Positions 1 to 8,023 of a stretch of DNA of 64,000 nt are shown in pieces. Each line of letters starts with the position of its first letter. The first letter of the stretch is position 1. Below the pieces are notes generated by a model that had not been told where the DNA came from, made no database searches, and saw nothing but the letters and a program-made list of their open reading frames with translations. Origin of the DNA: Nitrososphaerota archaeon (GTDB lineage Archaea > Thermoproteota > Nitrososphaeria > Nitrososphaerales > Nitrosopumilaceae); the NCBI GenBank assembly GCA_013287585.1, contig JABDDN010000001.1, positions 88,277 to 152,276 on the forward strand, written 5' to 3'. The position numbers and the translations under genes were made by a program.

Positions 1-132
1 ACACCAACAATTAACGCAACTAACAGTACAACGTCACCAGAATTTGGTCCAGTTGCATCATTAGTTCTTGTAATTGCTATAGTTAGCGTGGTAGCAGTTA
101 CTGCAAAGACTAGAGGATTTCTGAAACTCTAA
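1..132 (+). CDS. C-terminal end of a PEFG-CTERM surface protein (5' end outside window)
   Basis: This is the last 43 codons of a gene that enters from the left and stops with TAA at 130-132. The visible protein has a Thr/Asn-rich stretch, then PEFG, a hydrophobic helix and a short basic tail. That is the layout of the thaumarchaeal PEFG-CTERM sorting signal, which is thought to be processed by an archaeosortase-type enzyme. It is identical, residue for residue and base for base, to the end of the cupredoxin gene at 256-810, so it is probably a tandem paralogue of that gene. What lies upstream cannot be seen. Confidence 0.85.
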   Translation, partial: TPTINATNSTTSPEFGPVASLVLVIAIVSVVAVTAKTRGFLKL

Positions 133-153
133 ATCCTTCATTTTCTTTTTATT
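1..153 (+). repeat. 153-bp perfect direct repeat, copy 1
   Basis: Bases 1-153 match 679-831 without a mismatch. The match covers the Thr/Asn linker, the PEFG-CTERM tail, the stop codon and about 20 bases of 3' flank, then stops abruptly. The left boundary lies outside the window, so the true repeat is longer. Identity through the non-coding 3' flank points to recent duplication or gene conversion rather than protein-level constraint. Confidence 0.97.
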
Positions 154-255
154 TAATACCAGTTATCGTAAGGATTGTTCATATTTACGACACGAAATAG
201 GCATAACTGCCAGAAATACAAATACTTTTTTATCACTTGAATAAATAGCAGATCC

Positions 256-810
256 ATGAAGTCAAAAATAATAAGTTCATTCTTTGTTGTTTTGACTCTA
301 GTAGTTGGCATTATGGCATTTGCTCCATCTGCATTTGCAAATACTTTTACCGTAGTAAAAGGTGATATAAGTAATCAAGCTTGTGCCACGACAAATATTT
401 GTTTTACACCAAATCCAATACAAGTATCACCAGGTGATACAGTTACATGGACAGACACAGGTACAGGATCACCTCACACAGTAACAAGTGGAAAACAAAA
501 CGATAATACAACTGGTTCTATCTTTGACAGTCAATACCTTTCATCTGGACAGGCATTTTCTCACACATTTACAACTGCTGATATAGGAACAATCAACTAT
601 TTTGACGAAATTCATCCATGGATGACTGGTCTAGTCATAGTGAGAACAGCTAGTACACAAACAAACAATTCAACAACTACACCAACAATTAACGCAACTA
701 ACAGTACAACGTCACCAGAATTTGGTCCAGTTGCATCATTAGTTCTTGTAATTGCTATAGTTAGCGTGGTAGCAGTTACTGCAAAGACTAGAGGATTTCT
801 GAAACTCTAA
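256..810 (+). CDS. secreted cupredoxin-fold protein with PEFG-CTERM anchor and an Asp in place of the copper-ligand Cys
   Basis: The 184-residue protein has a signal peptide (about 1-29, ending near AFA), a plastocyanin/azurin-like domain (about 30-130), a Thr/Asn linker and a PEFG-CTERM tail (PEFG at 154-157, then a hydrophobic helix and Arg/Lys). The cupredoxin signature is clear: His74 in the PHTV loop, and His120 and Met123 in the IHPWMTG loop. The residue three before His120, which is Cys in type 1 copper proteins, is Asp117 (codon gac at 604-606). Cys43 and Cys49 lie near the start of the domain and could form a disulfide. Thaumarchaea use many small blue copper proteins as extracellular electron carriers. 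With Asp at the ligand position this one cannot form a normal blue site, so it may bind copper in another mode or have another role. The fold call is firm; the function is open. Confidence 0.88.
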   Translation: MKSKIISSFFVVLTLVVGIMAFAPSAFANTFTVVKGDISNQACATTNICFTPNPIQVSPGDTVTWTDTGTGSPHTVTSGKQNDNTTGSIFDSQYLSSGQAFSHTFTTADIGTINYFDEIHPWMTGLVIVRTASTQTNNSTTTPTINATNSTTSPEFGPVASLVLVIAIVSVVAVTAKTRGFLKL

Positions 811-831
811 ATCCTTCATTTTCTTTTTATT
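679..831 (+). repeat. 153-bp perfect direct repeat, copy 2
   Basis: This is the second copy of the repeat at 1-153. It covers the end of the cupredoxin gene and about 20 bases beyond its stop. After 831 the two copies diverge at once. Confidence 0.97.
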
Positions 832-880
832 ATTTTTATAATGCCTAACATTACTTTTGTAATAGAATTTTAGATCTGAT

Positions 881-2011
881 TTAGGAGCTTGTTTGGGGCT
901 GTATTGTAATTAATGATATAGCGTGATCATCTATGAGAGTACCAACTCCAACTGAAATATTTTGTATTCTAACTGATATCATTCCTAGATCATTATCAGT
1001 AAGATTATACTTTTGTGCAAGAATGTTCTTTACCTTGGTTTCAGTATTTGATAACTCATTTAGACTTGATGGTATTGAAATATCAAGTGTCTTGCGAATC
1101 ATTTCTTTTGGAATTTTACCTGAATCGTCTTTAATTATGTAAAATGAGATCTTATCCACTATTACCTCATGTGGAAGGGTTGGAAGCGCATTAGCGGTGT
1201 AAAATACTTGAACATTAAGAAGATTGATTTGATCTCCTGATAGGTTTTGTAGTGTTATTCCTTTTTCTGGTTGTAATGTTGAATCTAATGGTACATTAAT
1301 TATCACAAAACCCTCCACAAAATTTTCATTATTGTTTCCAAGTAATTTTCTAATATCTTGACAAGTAAGACCTGTTGATGTTTCAGAATTAAGATTTTTT
1401 AAAATGGCATTAGAACTTGGTCCGTCATTTAATACAGCATTCCATAATATAGAAATCTGGTAGTTTTGCTTGTTAAAAATACTAAGGTCTGTATCATAAT
1501 GACCTGGTCTTAGAGGTCCCTCATCAGCATAAATTGAACCGCATTCAAATTTTGCTGTATATGTTATGTTATTTACAGGATTGCTTGTTACCTGACTTAT
1601 TCCAGAAAGAACATTAGTAAATGTTGAAACTGCAGATGAATCTTTTACTTGTATTATTTTTGAAAGCTTGTCAGCATCGTATCCCGTTGGTGCATTGATT
1701 TGAGAAATTGTATAGTTTCCATTTTTTACGCCAGTTATGGTAATTATTCCGTCTTTGTCTTTTTCAGAATCTAGTGCAGAATTATCCTTTATGGTAAAAG
1801 TTCCAGAATTTCCTAATGGATTTGGTGTGATAGAATATTCAGCACCGCCAAGTAGAACACTGTTATTTGTTAAAGTGATTATAGTTATTGATGAGCTTTG
1901 TGCAAAAGCAAAATTTTCTGTACCAAAATTATTAAAATTCAATATAAAATAAAAAACTGAACCAACTGCAAAAATGCTAATAATAAAACAAATTTTTCCC
2001 CATTTTTTCAT
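881..2011 (-). CDS. exported protein with a SpaA/Cna-B-like prealbumin-fold domain
   Basis: The 376-residue protein has an N-terminal hydrophobic segment (about 7-25) followed by AFA, typical of a signal peptide or anchor. Residues about 52-125 resemble a Cna-B/SpaA-type beta-sandwich: a GGAEYSI start, an Asp/Lys-rich loop, the GNYTI strand, then the APTGY motif common before the last strand. The remainder (about 150-376) is a second domain with Cys155 and Cys218 that I do not recognise by name. It has no PEFG tail, so it may be released or held by the N-terminal helix. It is convergent with the cupredoxin gene and divergent from the next PEFG-CTERM gene. A surface or adhesion role is an inference from the fold. 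Confidence 0.72.
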   Translation of the reverse strand: MKKWGKICFIISIFAVGSVFYFILNFNNFGTENFAFAQSSSITIITLTNNSVLLGGAEYSITPNPLGNSGTFTIKDNSALDSEKDKDGIITITGVKNGNYTISQINAPTGYDADKLSKIIQVKDSSAVSTFTNVLSGISQVTSNPVNNITYTAKFECGSIYADEGPLRPGHYDTDLSIFNKQNYQISILWNAVLNDGPSSNAILKNLNSETSTGLTCQDIRKLLGNNNENFVEGFVIINVPLDSTLQPEKGITLQNLSGDQINLLNVQVFYTANALPTLPHEVIVDKISFYIIKDDSGKIPKEMIRKTLDISIPSSLNELSNTETKVKNILAQKYNLTDNDLGMISVRIQNISVGVGTLIDDHAISLITIQPQTSS

Positions 2012-2072
2012 TAGTTCCTTTCTTACCTGTCATTAATTTAATGTTAATGAGAATCATGGCTAAGAATTAAAT

Positions 2073-3539
2073 ATGATACGTGTAAGGTTTTTGTTAATGC
2101 AGTCCTATGTGACTAAGGGTATCTTATCTGCAATTTTTGTAGTTACACTTCTTTCAGTTTTTGGCTTAATGACCTTTCATAAAGTGTATGGTGATGGTTT
2201 TGCAATGGAAAATCTCCCACCCGCCTCTGTTGGAAATATGAAGGTAAGTCTTTTCATCCAACTTACTCCATCCGTAATAACTACAGATACTTCTATACCC
2301 AGAACTTTAGTATTAAGACTGTTTGACGCAAACACAAATCAAACAATTGTGCACGATTCATTTATAATCACAGTAACAAAGGCATCAAACGAACAACTTC
2401 TAATGAGAGATACCTTTCACACACATACTGGAATCTTGACACTGCAGATTAAACCAAATAATACACCAGGAGTTTGGAGTGTAGAAGGAGATAATGATCC
2501 TGTATTAGGATGGATGACGCAAGGTGATGTACCAATACCAGTAAATGCCCCAATACTTTCAGAAGGGGGATTGTACCATATTCATATAGAGCTTATTTCA
2601 TTCAAATTCGATCAATTAACATTTAATGATACAGCCATACCAAAATTTGATTCATATCTTAGTGTAGGAGACATTTCAAATCACACTATTACGTATAACA
2701 ACAATAATTACAACTCTGAAATAATTTCATACTATGACAAAATCAATAATGACTTTAGCTTTGATCCATCAAAATTACAGATTTCGTATTCTATGCCATT
2801 TGACTGGAATACAACTAGATTCCAAGATCGTCCAATTTTTGTACATGAAGAGATTCATATTCCAAAATCATTCAAAGAATTTACAAGCACACCAACATAT
2901 GTTGCAAATATGAATGGAAATCCAATTACTGGCAGAAGACTCATTGTTGATCCATATTCTTTGGGTGATACTATAATAGCACATATTTTGTTGAACAAAA
3001 TTGATATTCAAAATTTTGCAAAAACTATGTCTCCTGGAACAAACACAATGGACTTTCAACTTGCACCAGCAGCTTCAAATGTTCAGACTTCATCTAGTGT
3101 GCTAACTGATTTTGGAGGATGGGGAATTAATCTTGGTTGGTCTCCAACTCAAATTACTGCAAATACACAAAACAGTCTTAAATTGACATTTTTTGATGCC
3201 TTTACTGAGAAGCAAGTAACAGGTGATGTAAACTATGATATGAAAATATTAGATAAAGATGGTAACACGGCAATTTCTGAGACAGGTCTTAAAGCAAAGG
3301 GCGGTATTGATACTCAATCAATAAACTTGCCAAGTAACGGAATTTACAGAATAGAAATTAACATAAAATCTATAGTTAACAACGGTATTCCTGATACAAG
3401 TAGAATAGGAATAGGCAGAGGAGATCTTGTCATCCCATCTACTGTAAAAGTACCAGAATTTGGTCCAGTTGCATCATTAGTTCTTGTAATTGCTATAGTT
3501 AGCGTAGTAGCAGTTACTGCAAAGACTAGGTTACGATAG
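2073..3539 (+). CDS. large secreted PEFG-CTERM protein of unknown function
   Basis: The 488-residue protein has an N-terminal signal segment (hydrophobic about 15-35), a long beta-rich extracellular region without recognised catalytic motifs, and a PEFG-CTERM tail. ATG at 2073 is used here. A second ATG at 2097 (Met9) gives a more usual signal peptide and may be the true start. The last 26 residues match those of the cupredoxin, and the DNA is almost identical (78 bp, two silent differences). The body is rich in Asn, Thr and Ser, as expected for a glycosylated surface protein. It probably sits on or near the S-layer; no enzymatic role can be read. Confidence 0.8.
   Translation: MIRVRFLLMQSYVTKGILSAIFVVTLLSVFGLMTFHKVYGDGFAMENLPPASVGNMKVSLFIQLTPSVITTDTSIPRTLVLRLFDANTNQTIVHDSFIITVTKASNEQLLMRDTFHTHTGILTLQIKPNNTPGVWSVEGDNDPVLGWMTQGDVPIPVNAPILSEGGLYHIHIELISFKFDQLTFNDTAIPKFDSYLSVGDISNHTITYNNNNYNSEIISYYDKINNDFSFDPSKLQISYSMPFDWNTTRFQDRPIFVHEEIHIPKSFKEFTSTPTYVANMNGNPITGRRLIVDPYSLGDTIIAHILLNKIDIQNFAKTMSPGTNTMDFQLAPAASNVQTSSSVLTDFGGWGINLGWSPTQITANTQNSLKLTFFDAFTEKQVTGDVNYDMKILDKDGNTAISETGLKAKGGIDTQSINLPSNGIYRIEINIKSIVNNGIPDTSRIGIGRGDLVIPSTVKVPEFGPVASLVLVIAIVSVVAVTAKTRLR
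3453..3530 (+). repeat. 78-bp PEFG-CTERM DNA block, third copy
   Basis: This block matches 37-114 and 715-792 except for two third-position changes (gtg to gta, aga to agg). The flanking sequence is unrelated, so only the sorting-signal module is shared with this gene. Confidence 0.95.
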
Positions 3540-3609
3540 AAATAATTTCTGTATAAAATTTAAAATTCTACAAATATTATTATACAAAATAAAAGTTAAT
3601 TTATCATCC

Positions 3610-4341
3610 TTGATTCCACTGCGTGATGAAAATCCAAAACCTGTAGGTTACAAACCTTATGTTACTTATGCGTTAATTGCAATAAATGTAATTATATTTT
3701 TTTGGGAGATTTCAGTTACTGGACAGTTCTATGAGTTTACAAATCAGAGAGCTGAAGAAATTTTTCTTAACTATGGCACTGTTCCATCAGAAGTAACTCA
3801 TGGATTAATTGATAAAAATTATGGAGTAATATCATCAATTTTTAGTTCAATGTTTCTCCATGCAGGAATATTACACATTGGAGGAAACATGCTATTTTTG
3901 TATATCTTTGGTGATAACATTGAATACAGATTTGGAAGAGGGAAATTTCTTGCGTTGTATATATTCTGGGGAATAGTTGCAGATTTTATACACATATTAT
4001 CCGATCCATCAAGTGCTGCTCCTGCATTAGGTGCATCAGGAGCAATTTCTGGTGTACTTGGAGCATATCTTATGATATTTCCTAATGCAAAAGTAATGAC
4101 TTTGATGTTCTTTGGATTTTTCATTAGAATTATTCGTATTTCCGCAAAGTGGTATCTTCCGTTTTGGTTCATATTTCAAAATGTCTTGCCAGTAATTGTT
4201 GGTTCAAGTGGTTCTGGTGTTGCCTTTTTTGCCCACATAGGTGGATTTTTGGTAGGTCTGCTGACAGGCTTTCTCTACAAAAAAACACACAGCTCAGAAT
4301 TCACGTATGGCACAAGATACGGATGGAAAGATTACAAGTAA
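3610..4341 (+). CDS. rhomboid-family intramembrane serine protease
   Basis: The 243-residue polytopic membrane protein starts with TTG and carries the usual rhomboid opening IPLRDENP. The catalytic serine motif GASG is at 141-144 (Ser143), followed by AISG. The partner histidine is in the AHIGG motif (His209). The HAGILHIGGN stretch in an earlier helix (about 84-93) is also typical. Rhomboids cleave single-pass membrane proteins within the bilayer. The PEFG-CTERM proteins next door have one C-terminal helix each and are possible substrates, but that is only an inference from position. Length and motifs fit the family, so catalytic activity is likely. Confidence 0.93.
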   Translation: MIPLRDENPKPVGYKPYVTYALIAINVIIFFWEISVTGQFYEFTNQRAEEIFLNYGTVPSEVTHGLIDKNYGVISSIFSSMFLHAGILHIGGNMLFLYIFGDNIEYRFGRGKFLALYIFWGIVADFIHILSDPSSAAPALGASGAISGVLGAYLMIFPNAKVMTLMFFGFFIRIIRISAKWYLPFWFIFQNVLPVIVGSSGSGVAFFAHIGGFLVGLLTGFLYKKTHSSEFTYGTRYGWKDYK

Positions 4342-4348
4342 GATAATC

Positions 4349-4588
4349 TTATTTTTTAATTCTATCTTTGATGAAAATAACTCCTCCCAATACCAGAACT
4401 ATTATTCCAAATTTACTCATAATTAAAAGTGAATAACTCAGAGATAGTAGTTCCTGATTTACATCATTGATTAGGTGTGAATGATTTGGATTATTTGTAA
4501 ATATAGAGTTTAAGAGTGCATTTCCAAGAAAATTACCAACAAGCAACATGATTGCACCTATTATCAGAACAATGTAACTGTATCTCAC
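4349..4588 (-). CDS. small two-helix membrane protein, unknown
   Basis: The ATG-started 79-residue protein has two hydrophobic segments (about 5-28 and 52-72), separated by a polar loop, and ends in a Lys/Arg tail. It is convergent with the rhomboid gene, with only 7 bases between the stops. No family is recognised. It is listed because it fills an otherwise empty gap, has a plausible membrane topology and is not a shadow of a gene on the other strand. Confidence 0.6.
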   Translation of the reverse strand: MRYSYIVLIIGAIMLLVGNFLGNALLNSIFTNNPNHSHLINDVNQELLSLSYSLLIMSKFGIIVLVLGGVIFIKDRIKK

Positions 4589-4651
4589 AATATTACTATT
4601 CTATATTATGGTATATCAAGGAATAAATTCTACATGACTTATCGAGAACAC

Positions 4652-4828
4652 ATGCCATTAATTACAATCTCAATGTATCCTGGCAGAACACAAAAACAAA
4701 AAGAGGATTTTGCTAAAGCAATAACAAAATCTGCAGTAGAAATTCTCAAGACCAAAGAAAATCATGTCATTGTAGTCTTTGAGGAAAATCCCAAAGAAAA
4801 CTGGTACATGGCTGGAAATCCTCTCTAA
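4652..4828 (+). CDS. 4-oxalocrotonate tautomerase-family enzyme
   Basis: The protein is 58 residues if it starts at the ATG at 4652. An ATG at 4634 is in frame, but the family needs an N-terminal proline exposed by removal of Met, and only the 4652 start gives Met-Pro-Leu-Ile. The sequence has the typical PGRT, the central helix and the FEE motif. These enzymes act as oligomers in which Pro1 is the catalytic base for keto-enol tautomerisation. The physiological substrate cannot be told. It is followed 35 bases later by a nitrilase-fold amidase, possibly co-transcribed. Confidence 0.85.
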   Translation: MPLITISMYPGRTQKQKEDFAKAITKSAVEILKTKENHVIVVFEENPKENWYMAGNPL

Positions 4829-4863
4829 ACTACATTTTTATTTTAACTCTGTCTACAAAATTC

Positions 4864-5673
4864 ATGACAAAAGTTGCACTTGTACAATTAAAAGCAGATG
4901 TTGATAAGAAAAAAAATCTAAAAAAAATCCTTTATTACATAAACAAAGCTGCAAAACGTGGAGTAAAACTATGTGCATTTCCAGAATTTATGATGTTCCA
5001 TACCACATCTTCTCAATCGCCAAAAGAGCTTGCAAGTTTAGCTGAAACAATTAATGGAGAATTTGTTCATTCAATTTCAAAATCTGCAAAACAAAACTCT
5101 ATTCAAGTAGTAGGAACTTTTTATGAAAAAAGTCCAAAAACTGATCGAGTATATGACACCTCTTTTCTTATTGATAAAAATGGCAAGGTATTATCAAAAT
5201 ACAGAAAAATTCACCTTTATGATGCACTTGGTTTTAAAGAATCAAACAAGCTTTATGCTGGATCTAAAATTGTAAAACCAACTAGAACAGCAATAGGGAA
5301 AATGGGAATGATGATTTGCTATGACTTGCGATTTCCTGAAATATCTAGAACGCTTGTATCTGCTGGCTCAGAAATTCTTGTAGCACCATCTGCATGGGTA
5401 AAAGGTGAGATGAAAGAGGAACATTGGATAACTATAAACAAAACGCGCGCAATTGAAAATGGCTGTTATCTTATTTCACCAGATCAAGTTGGTAACATAT
5501 ACTGTGGACGAAGTGTGATAGTTGATCCGTATGGAAAAATACTATTGGATATGAAAAAAAGAGAAGGAATTGGGATTGTTGACATTTCACTTGACAGAGT
5601 ACGTCAGGTAAGAAAAAATTTGCCGCTCTTAAAAAATAGAAGAACAGACATCTATCCAGATTTTAAGATTTAA
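4864..5673 (+). CDS. carbon-nitrogen hydrolase (Nit/omega-amidase-like)
   Basis: The 269-residue protein has the nitrilase catalytic triad: Glu41 in FPEF, Lys115 in YRKIHLYD, and Cys152 in ICYDLRFPE. The last motif and the KIHLYD context resemble the Nit1/Nit2 branch, whose members hydrolyse the amides of alpha-keto acids or deaminated glutathione. Length is normal for the superfamily. It may form a unit with the tautomerase just upstream. Its end overlaps the convergent zinc-finger gene by 11 bases. The exact substrate is not determined. Confidence 0.9.
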   Translation: MTKVALVQLKADVDKKKNLKKILYYINKAAKRGVKLCAFPEFMMFHTTSSQSPKELASLAETINGEFVHSISKSAKQNSIQVVGTFYEKSPKTDRVYDTSFLIDKNGKVLSKYRKIHLYDALGFKESNKLYAGSKIVKPTRTAIGKMGMMICYDLRFPEISRTLVSAGSEILVAPSAWVKGEMKEEHWITINKTRAIENGCYLISPDQVGNIYCGRSVIVDPYGKILLDMKKREGIGIVDISLDRVRQVRKNLPLLKNRRTDIYPDFKI

Positions 5674-6139
5674 TTTCTCTTGTTTTACATTTTATATTTG
5701 CACACTGTCTTGTCCATTTTTGTTTTCTGGAATATCTAAAAAGAACAATTGGCCATGAACAAAACTTACATAAAATTTTAGTTGTACAAAGCATTCCTCT
5801 TTGTATAAGTGGCGATGATGCTCTACATCCATTATAATAATTTGAACATCCAATGAATCTTTTTTTTGTTGTACGAGAACGTATCACCATAAGCTTTCCA
5901 ATACGACATTGAGGACATTCAACTAATCCATTTACTGGTGAATTTGTTCCAAGTATGACGTATTTCTTTTTTCTTGAAGACCAAGAAAGATATCCATTTT
6001 TATCATAGTATTGTTTAATCTCATTTTTCATCTTTACAATTTTTCTTTCATTAATTTTGACAGAGTTTCTTGAATCTGCTGTTTTTCTCTTTACTGAGAT
6101 CTGAATCTGAGAATTTTTTTTTCCTTGCATCCCTGTCAT
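5663..6139 (-). CDS. topoisomerase-type C4 zinc-finger protein
   Basis: The 158-residue basic protein has a Lys/Arg-rich N-terminus. A zf-C4 finger like those at the C-termini of type IA topoisomerases starts at CPQC and includes FIGCSNY and GCRAS. A second cysteine set follows (Cys at CTTKILCKFC and in the last 15 residues). No topoisomerase catalytic domain is present, so this is a stand-alone nucleic-acid-binding finger protein. Met37 (MKNEIKQYYD) is an alternative start that would remove the low-complexity basic leader. Confidence 0.75.
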   Translation of the reverse strand: MTGMQGKKNSQIQISVKRKTADSRNSVKINERKIVKMKNEIKQYYDKNGYLSWSSRKKKYVILGTNSPVNGLVECPQCRIGKLMVIRSRTTKKRFIGCSNYYNGCRASSPLIQRGMLCTTKILCKFCSWPIVLFRYSRKQKWTRQCANIKCKTREIKS

Positions 6140-6172
6140 ATCATGATCTTGTAATTGAACATTAATGAAGAA

Positions 6173-6180
6173 TTTTTATA
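6173..6180 (+). promoter_or_regulatory. probable TATA box of the thiolase gene
   Basis: The run tttttata lies 23-30 bases before the GTG start at 6203, the distance expected for a leaderless archaeal transcript. It is a motif match only. Confidence 0.5.
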
Positions 6181-6202
6181 GGGAATCTAGTCAGCGAGAT
6201 TT

Positions 6203-7357
6203 GTGGAAAAAGTTTGTGTTATTGGTGCAGGCAGCACAAAATATGGTAAATTACAAGATAGCATTACAGACATAGCAATTCAGGCATCAGTTGACGCTAT
6301 TGAGAGTGCAGGAATAGAACCAAAAGAAATTCAGGCAGGTTACATTTCTAATGTATTTGGTATAGCAGATAAACAGGTTCACTTGGGACCAGTTATTATG
6401 AGTGATCTTGGTATTCCAGAAGTTCCATCTTTATCAATTGAATCAGCATGTGGGAGTGGATCTGTTTCATTTCGAGAAGCTTATGCAAATGTTGCAGCTG
6501 GATTTTATGATGCAGTTTTAGCAACAGGAGTAGAAAAAGTAACTCATACAGGTACAGAATGGACTACAACATATTTTTCATATTGCTCTGATTTTTTCTA
6601 TGAAGGAGGAGCAGGTGCATCATTTCCAGGACTCTTTGCGTCAATGGCAAGAGCTTATCTAGCTGAATTCAAAGCGACAGAAGAAGATCTTGCAATGGTT
6701 GCAGTAAAAAATCACGATAACGGTTTATTAAATCCAAAAGCACATTTGAGAAAAAAAATTACAATTGATGATGTTATGAAATCCGCGGTTGTTGCAAGTC
6801 CACTTAAATTATATGATTGCTGTCCGTTTTCAGACGGAGCTAGTGCAGTGATTATATGCAGCGAAAAATTTGCAAAAGAACATACAAAAAACTATATTCA
6901 TGTAATAGGATCAGGTAGGGGAGGTTCTCCTGCTGCATTACAAGGAAGAGAACACATTACAACAATTCCAAGTACAAAGATCGCTGCTCAAGCTGCATAC
7001 AAGATGGCAGGAATAACTTCAAAGGATATTGATTTTGCTGAAGTACATGATTGTTTTACAATTGCAGAACTAGTTGATACTGAAGACTTGGGATTTTTTG
7101 AAAAAGGAAAAGCAGTTGAGGCAGTACGACAAGGAATGACTAGACTAAATGGAGCTATACCAATTAATCCATCAGGAGGATTAAAATCAAAAGGACATCC
7201 AATTGGTGCTACTGGAATTGGACAGGTAGTTGAAGTCTTTGATCAGTTAACAGGAAAAGCTGGAGAAAGAACAGTAAAAGATGCTAAAATCGGTTTAACA
7301 CATAACTTTGGCGCAACAGGTGCAAGCTGCGCTGTTCACATATTCAAAAGTGTATAA
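6203..7357 (+). CDS. thiolase-family enzyme (acetyl-CoA C-acetyltransferase type)
   Basis: The 384-residue protein (GTG start) has the SCP2/thiolase layout: the nucleophile Cys83 in ESACGSGS, the GGLKSKGHPIGATG motif near residue 330, and the closing NFGATGASC motif. Archaeal thiolases of this type work with a DUF35 OB-fold protein in acetoacetyl-CoA formation for the mevalonate pathway, and that partner follows at once. In thaumarchaea related thiolases are also assigned to the last step of the 3-hydroxypropionate/4-hydroxybutyrate cycle. Which of these this gene serves cannot be decided from sequence. Gene order supports a thiolase-DUF35 complex. Confidence 0.9.
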   Translation: MEKVCVIGAGSTKYGKLQDSITDIAIQASVDAIESAGIEPKEIQAGYISNVFGIADKQVHLGPVIMSDLGIPEVPSLSIESACGSGSVSFREAYANVAAGFYDAVLATGVEKVTHTGTEWTTTYFSYCSDFFYEGGAGASFPGLFASMARAYLAEFKATEEDLAMVAVKNHDNGLLNPKAHLRKKITIDDVMKSAVVASPLKLYDCCPFSDGASAVIICSEKFAKEHTKNYIHVIGSGRGGSPAALQGREHITTIPSTKIAAQAAYKMAGITSKDIDFAEVHDCFTIAELVDTEDLGFFEKGKAVEAVRQGMTRLNGAIPINPSGGLKSKGHPIGATGIGQVVEVFDQLTGKAGERTVKDAKIGLTHNFGATGASCAVHIFKSV

Positions 7358-7358
7358 A

Positions 7359-7724
7359 TTGTTAACAAAAGAAGAATTCATCAATAGTGCCAAAGAAGGT
7401 AAGGTTCTTGCCCGAAAATGCACAAAATGTGGGCATTTACACCTAGTTACCACCTATTTCTGCCAAAATTGTGGAAATAAGGGATTTGAAAATATATTCA
7501 TTGAGGGAAAAGGCTCAGTTGTAACCTATACCATAATAACGGTTCCACCAGACGGATATGAAAAATACGTTCCATATGCTTGGGTGGTAATGAATCTAGA
7601 TGGTATAGATCTTCGAATTTCGGGATTTATGTCAAATATACAGTCTCCGGCAGATCTTCCACTTGGGACAAGAGTAAAAATTGCTGGATATGATGAACGT
7701 GGAATGTTGATTGAAAAACTGTAA
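7359..7724 (+). CDS. DUF35 OB-fold acyl-CoA-associated protein
   Basis: The 121-residue protein begins at TTG, one base after the thiolase stop; an alternative GTG lies at 7350. It opens with a rubredoxin-like zinc ribbon (Cys21, Cys24, Cys35, Cys38), followed by a beta-barrel with the SVVTYTII and GTRVKI segments typical of the DUF35 OB fold. These proteins bridge thiolase and HMG-CoA synthase and bind CoA. A longer frame opening at 7308 would overlap the thiolase by 50 bases and adds residues unlike the family, so it is not used. Confidence 0.88.
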   Translation: MLTKEEFINSAKEGKVLARKCTKCGHLHLVTTYFCQNCGNKGFENIFIEGKGSVVTYTIITVPPDGYEKYVPYAWVVMNLDGIDLRISGFMSNIQSPADLPLGTRVKIAGYDERGMLIEKL

Positions 7725-7794
7725 ATCAAATTTATTAAACTGATTAAAAAAAACACAAAACAGTTCTTTTATAATTTTATCCGAATCTGATCGC

Positions 7795-7956
7795 ATGTCA
7801 GTTGATGTTGTATGCGGAAAATGTGGTGCTAAAATTGCAAATATGCGTATGTTAAAATCTGTTAAAGAAGTTATCAGACCATACAACAATAAATGTCCTT
7901 CTTGTGGCCAAACACTTTCATCTTCTGAGTTTACAGTGGATGTACAGAAAAACTGA
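7795..7956 (+). CDS. small zinc-ribbon protein
   Basis: The 53-residue protein runs from ATG 7795 to TGA 7954-7956. It has two CxxC pairs (Cys7/Cys10 and Cys34/Cys37) around a basic central segment, a classic four-cysteine zinc ribbon. It lies in its own gap between the DUF35 gene and the HTH/ATP-cone gene. Function is unknown; nucleic-acid or protein binding is likely. It is short but has no frame interruptions and a coherent motif. Confidence 0.75.
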   Translation: MSVDVVCGKCGAKIANMRMLKSVKEVIRPYNNKCPSCGQTLSSSEFTVDVQKN

Positions 7957-7992
7957 TCAAAAATACTAGTTTAAGGATCAATTTAGTCACAA

Positions 7993-8004
7993 ATCTTATT
8001 TACC
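7993..8004 (+). promoter_or_regulatory. TATA-like 12-mer shared with the nrdJ upstream region
   Basis: The sequence atcttatttacc lies 20-31 bases before the ATG at 8024, a good TATA position for a leaderless mRNA. The identical 12-mer recurs at 10189-10200 upstream of nrdJ. It may be a core promoter element, an operator, or both overlapping. Confidence 0.5.
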
Positions 8005-8023
8005 GATACTATCTAGACATGCC

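Noticed and set aside
1-3530. Insertion sequence or transposon behind the repeated PEFG blocks
   Set aside because: There is no transposase, no terminal inverted repeat and no target duplication; the repeats are coding sequence for a sorting signal.
3819-4172. 117-codon minus-strand frame inside the rhomboid gene
   Set aside because: It is a shadow of a gene with clear rhomboid motifs; no recognisable protein features.
7308-7358. Upstream extension of the DUF35 protein
   Set aside because: These residues come from the end of the thaumarchaeal thiolase region read in another frame and do not match the DUF35 N-terminus; TTG 7359 or GTG 7350 fits better.
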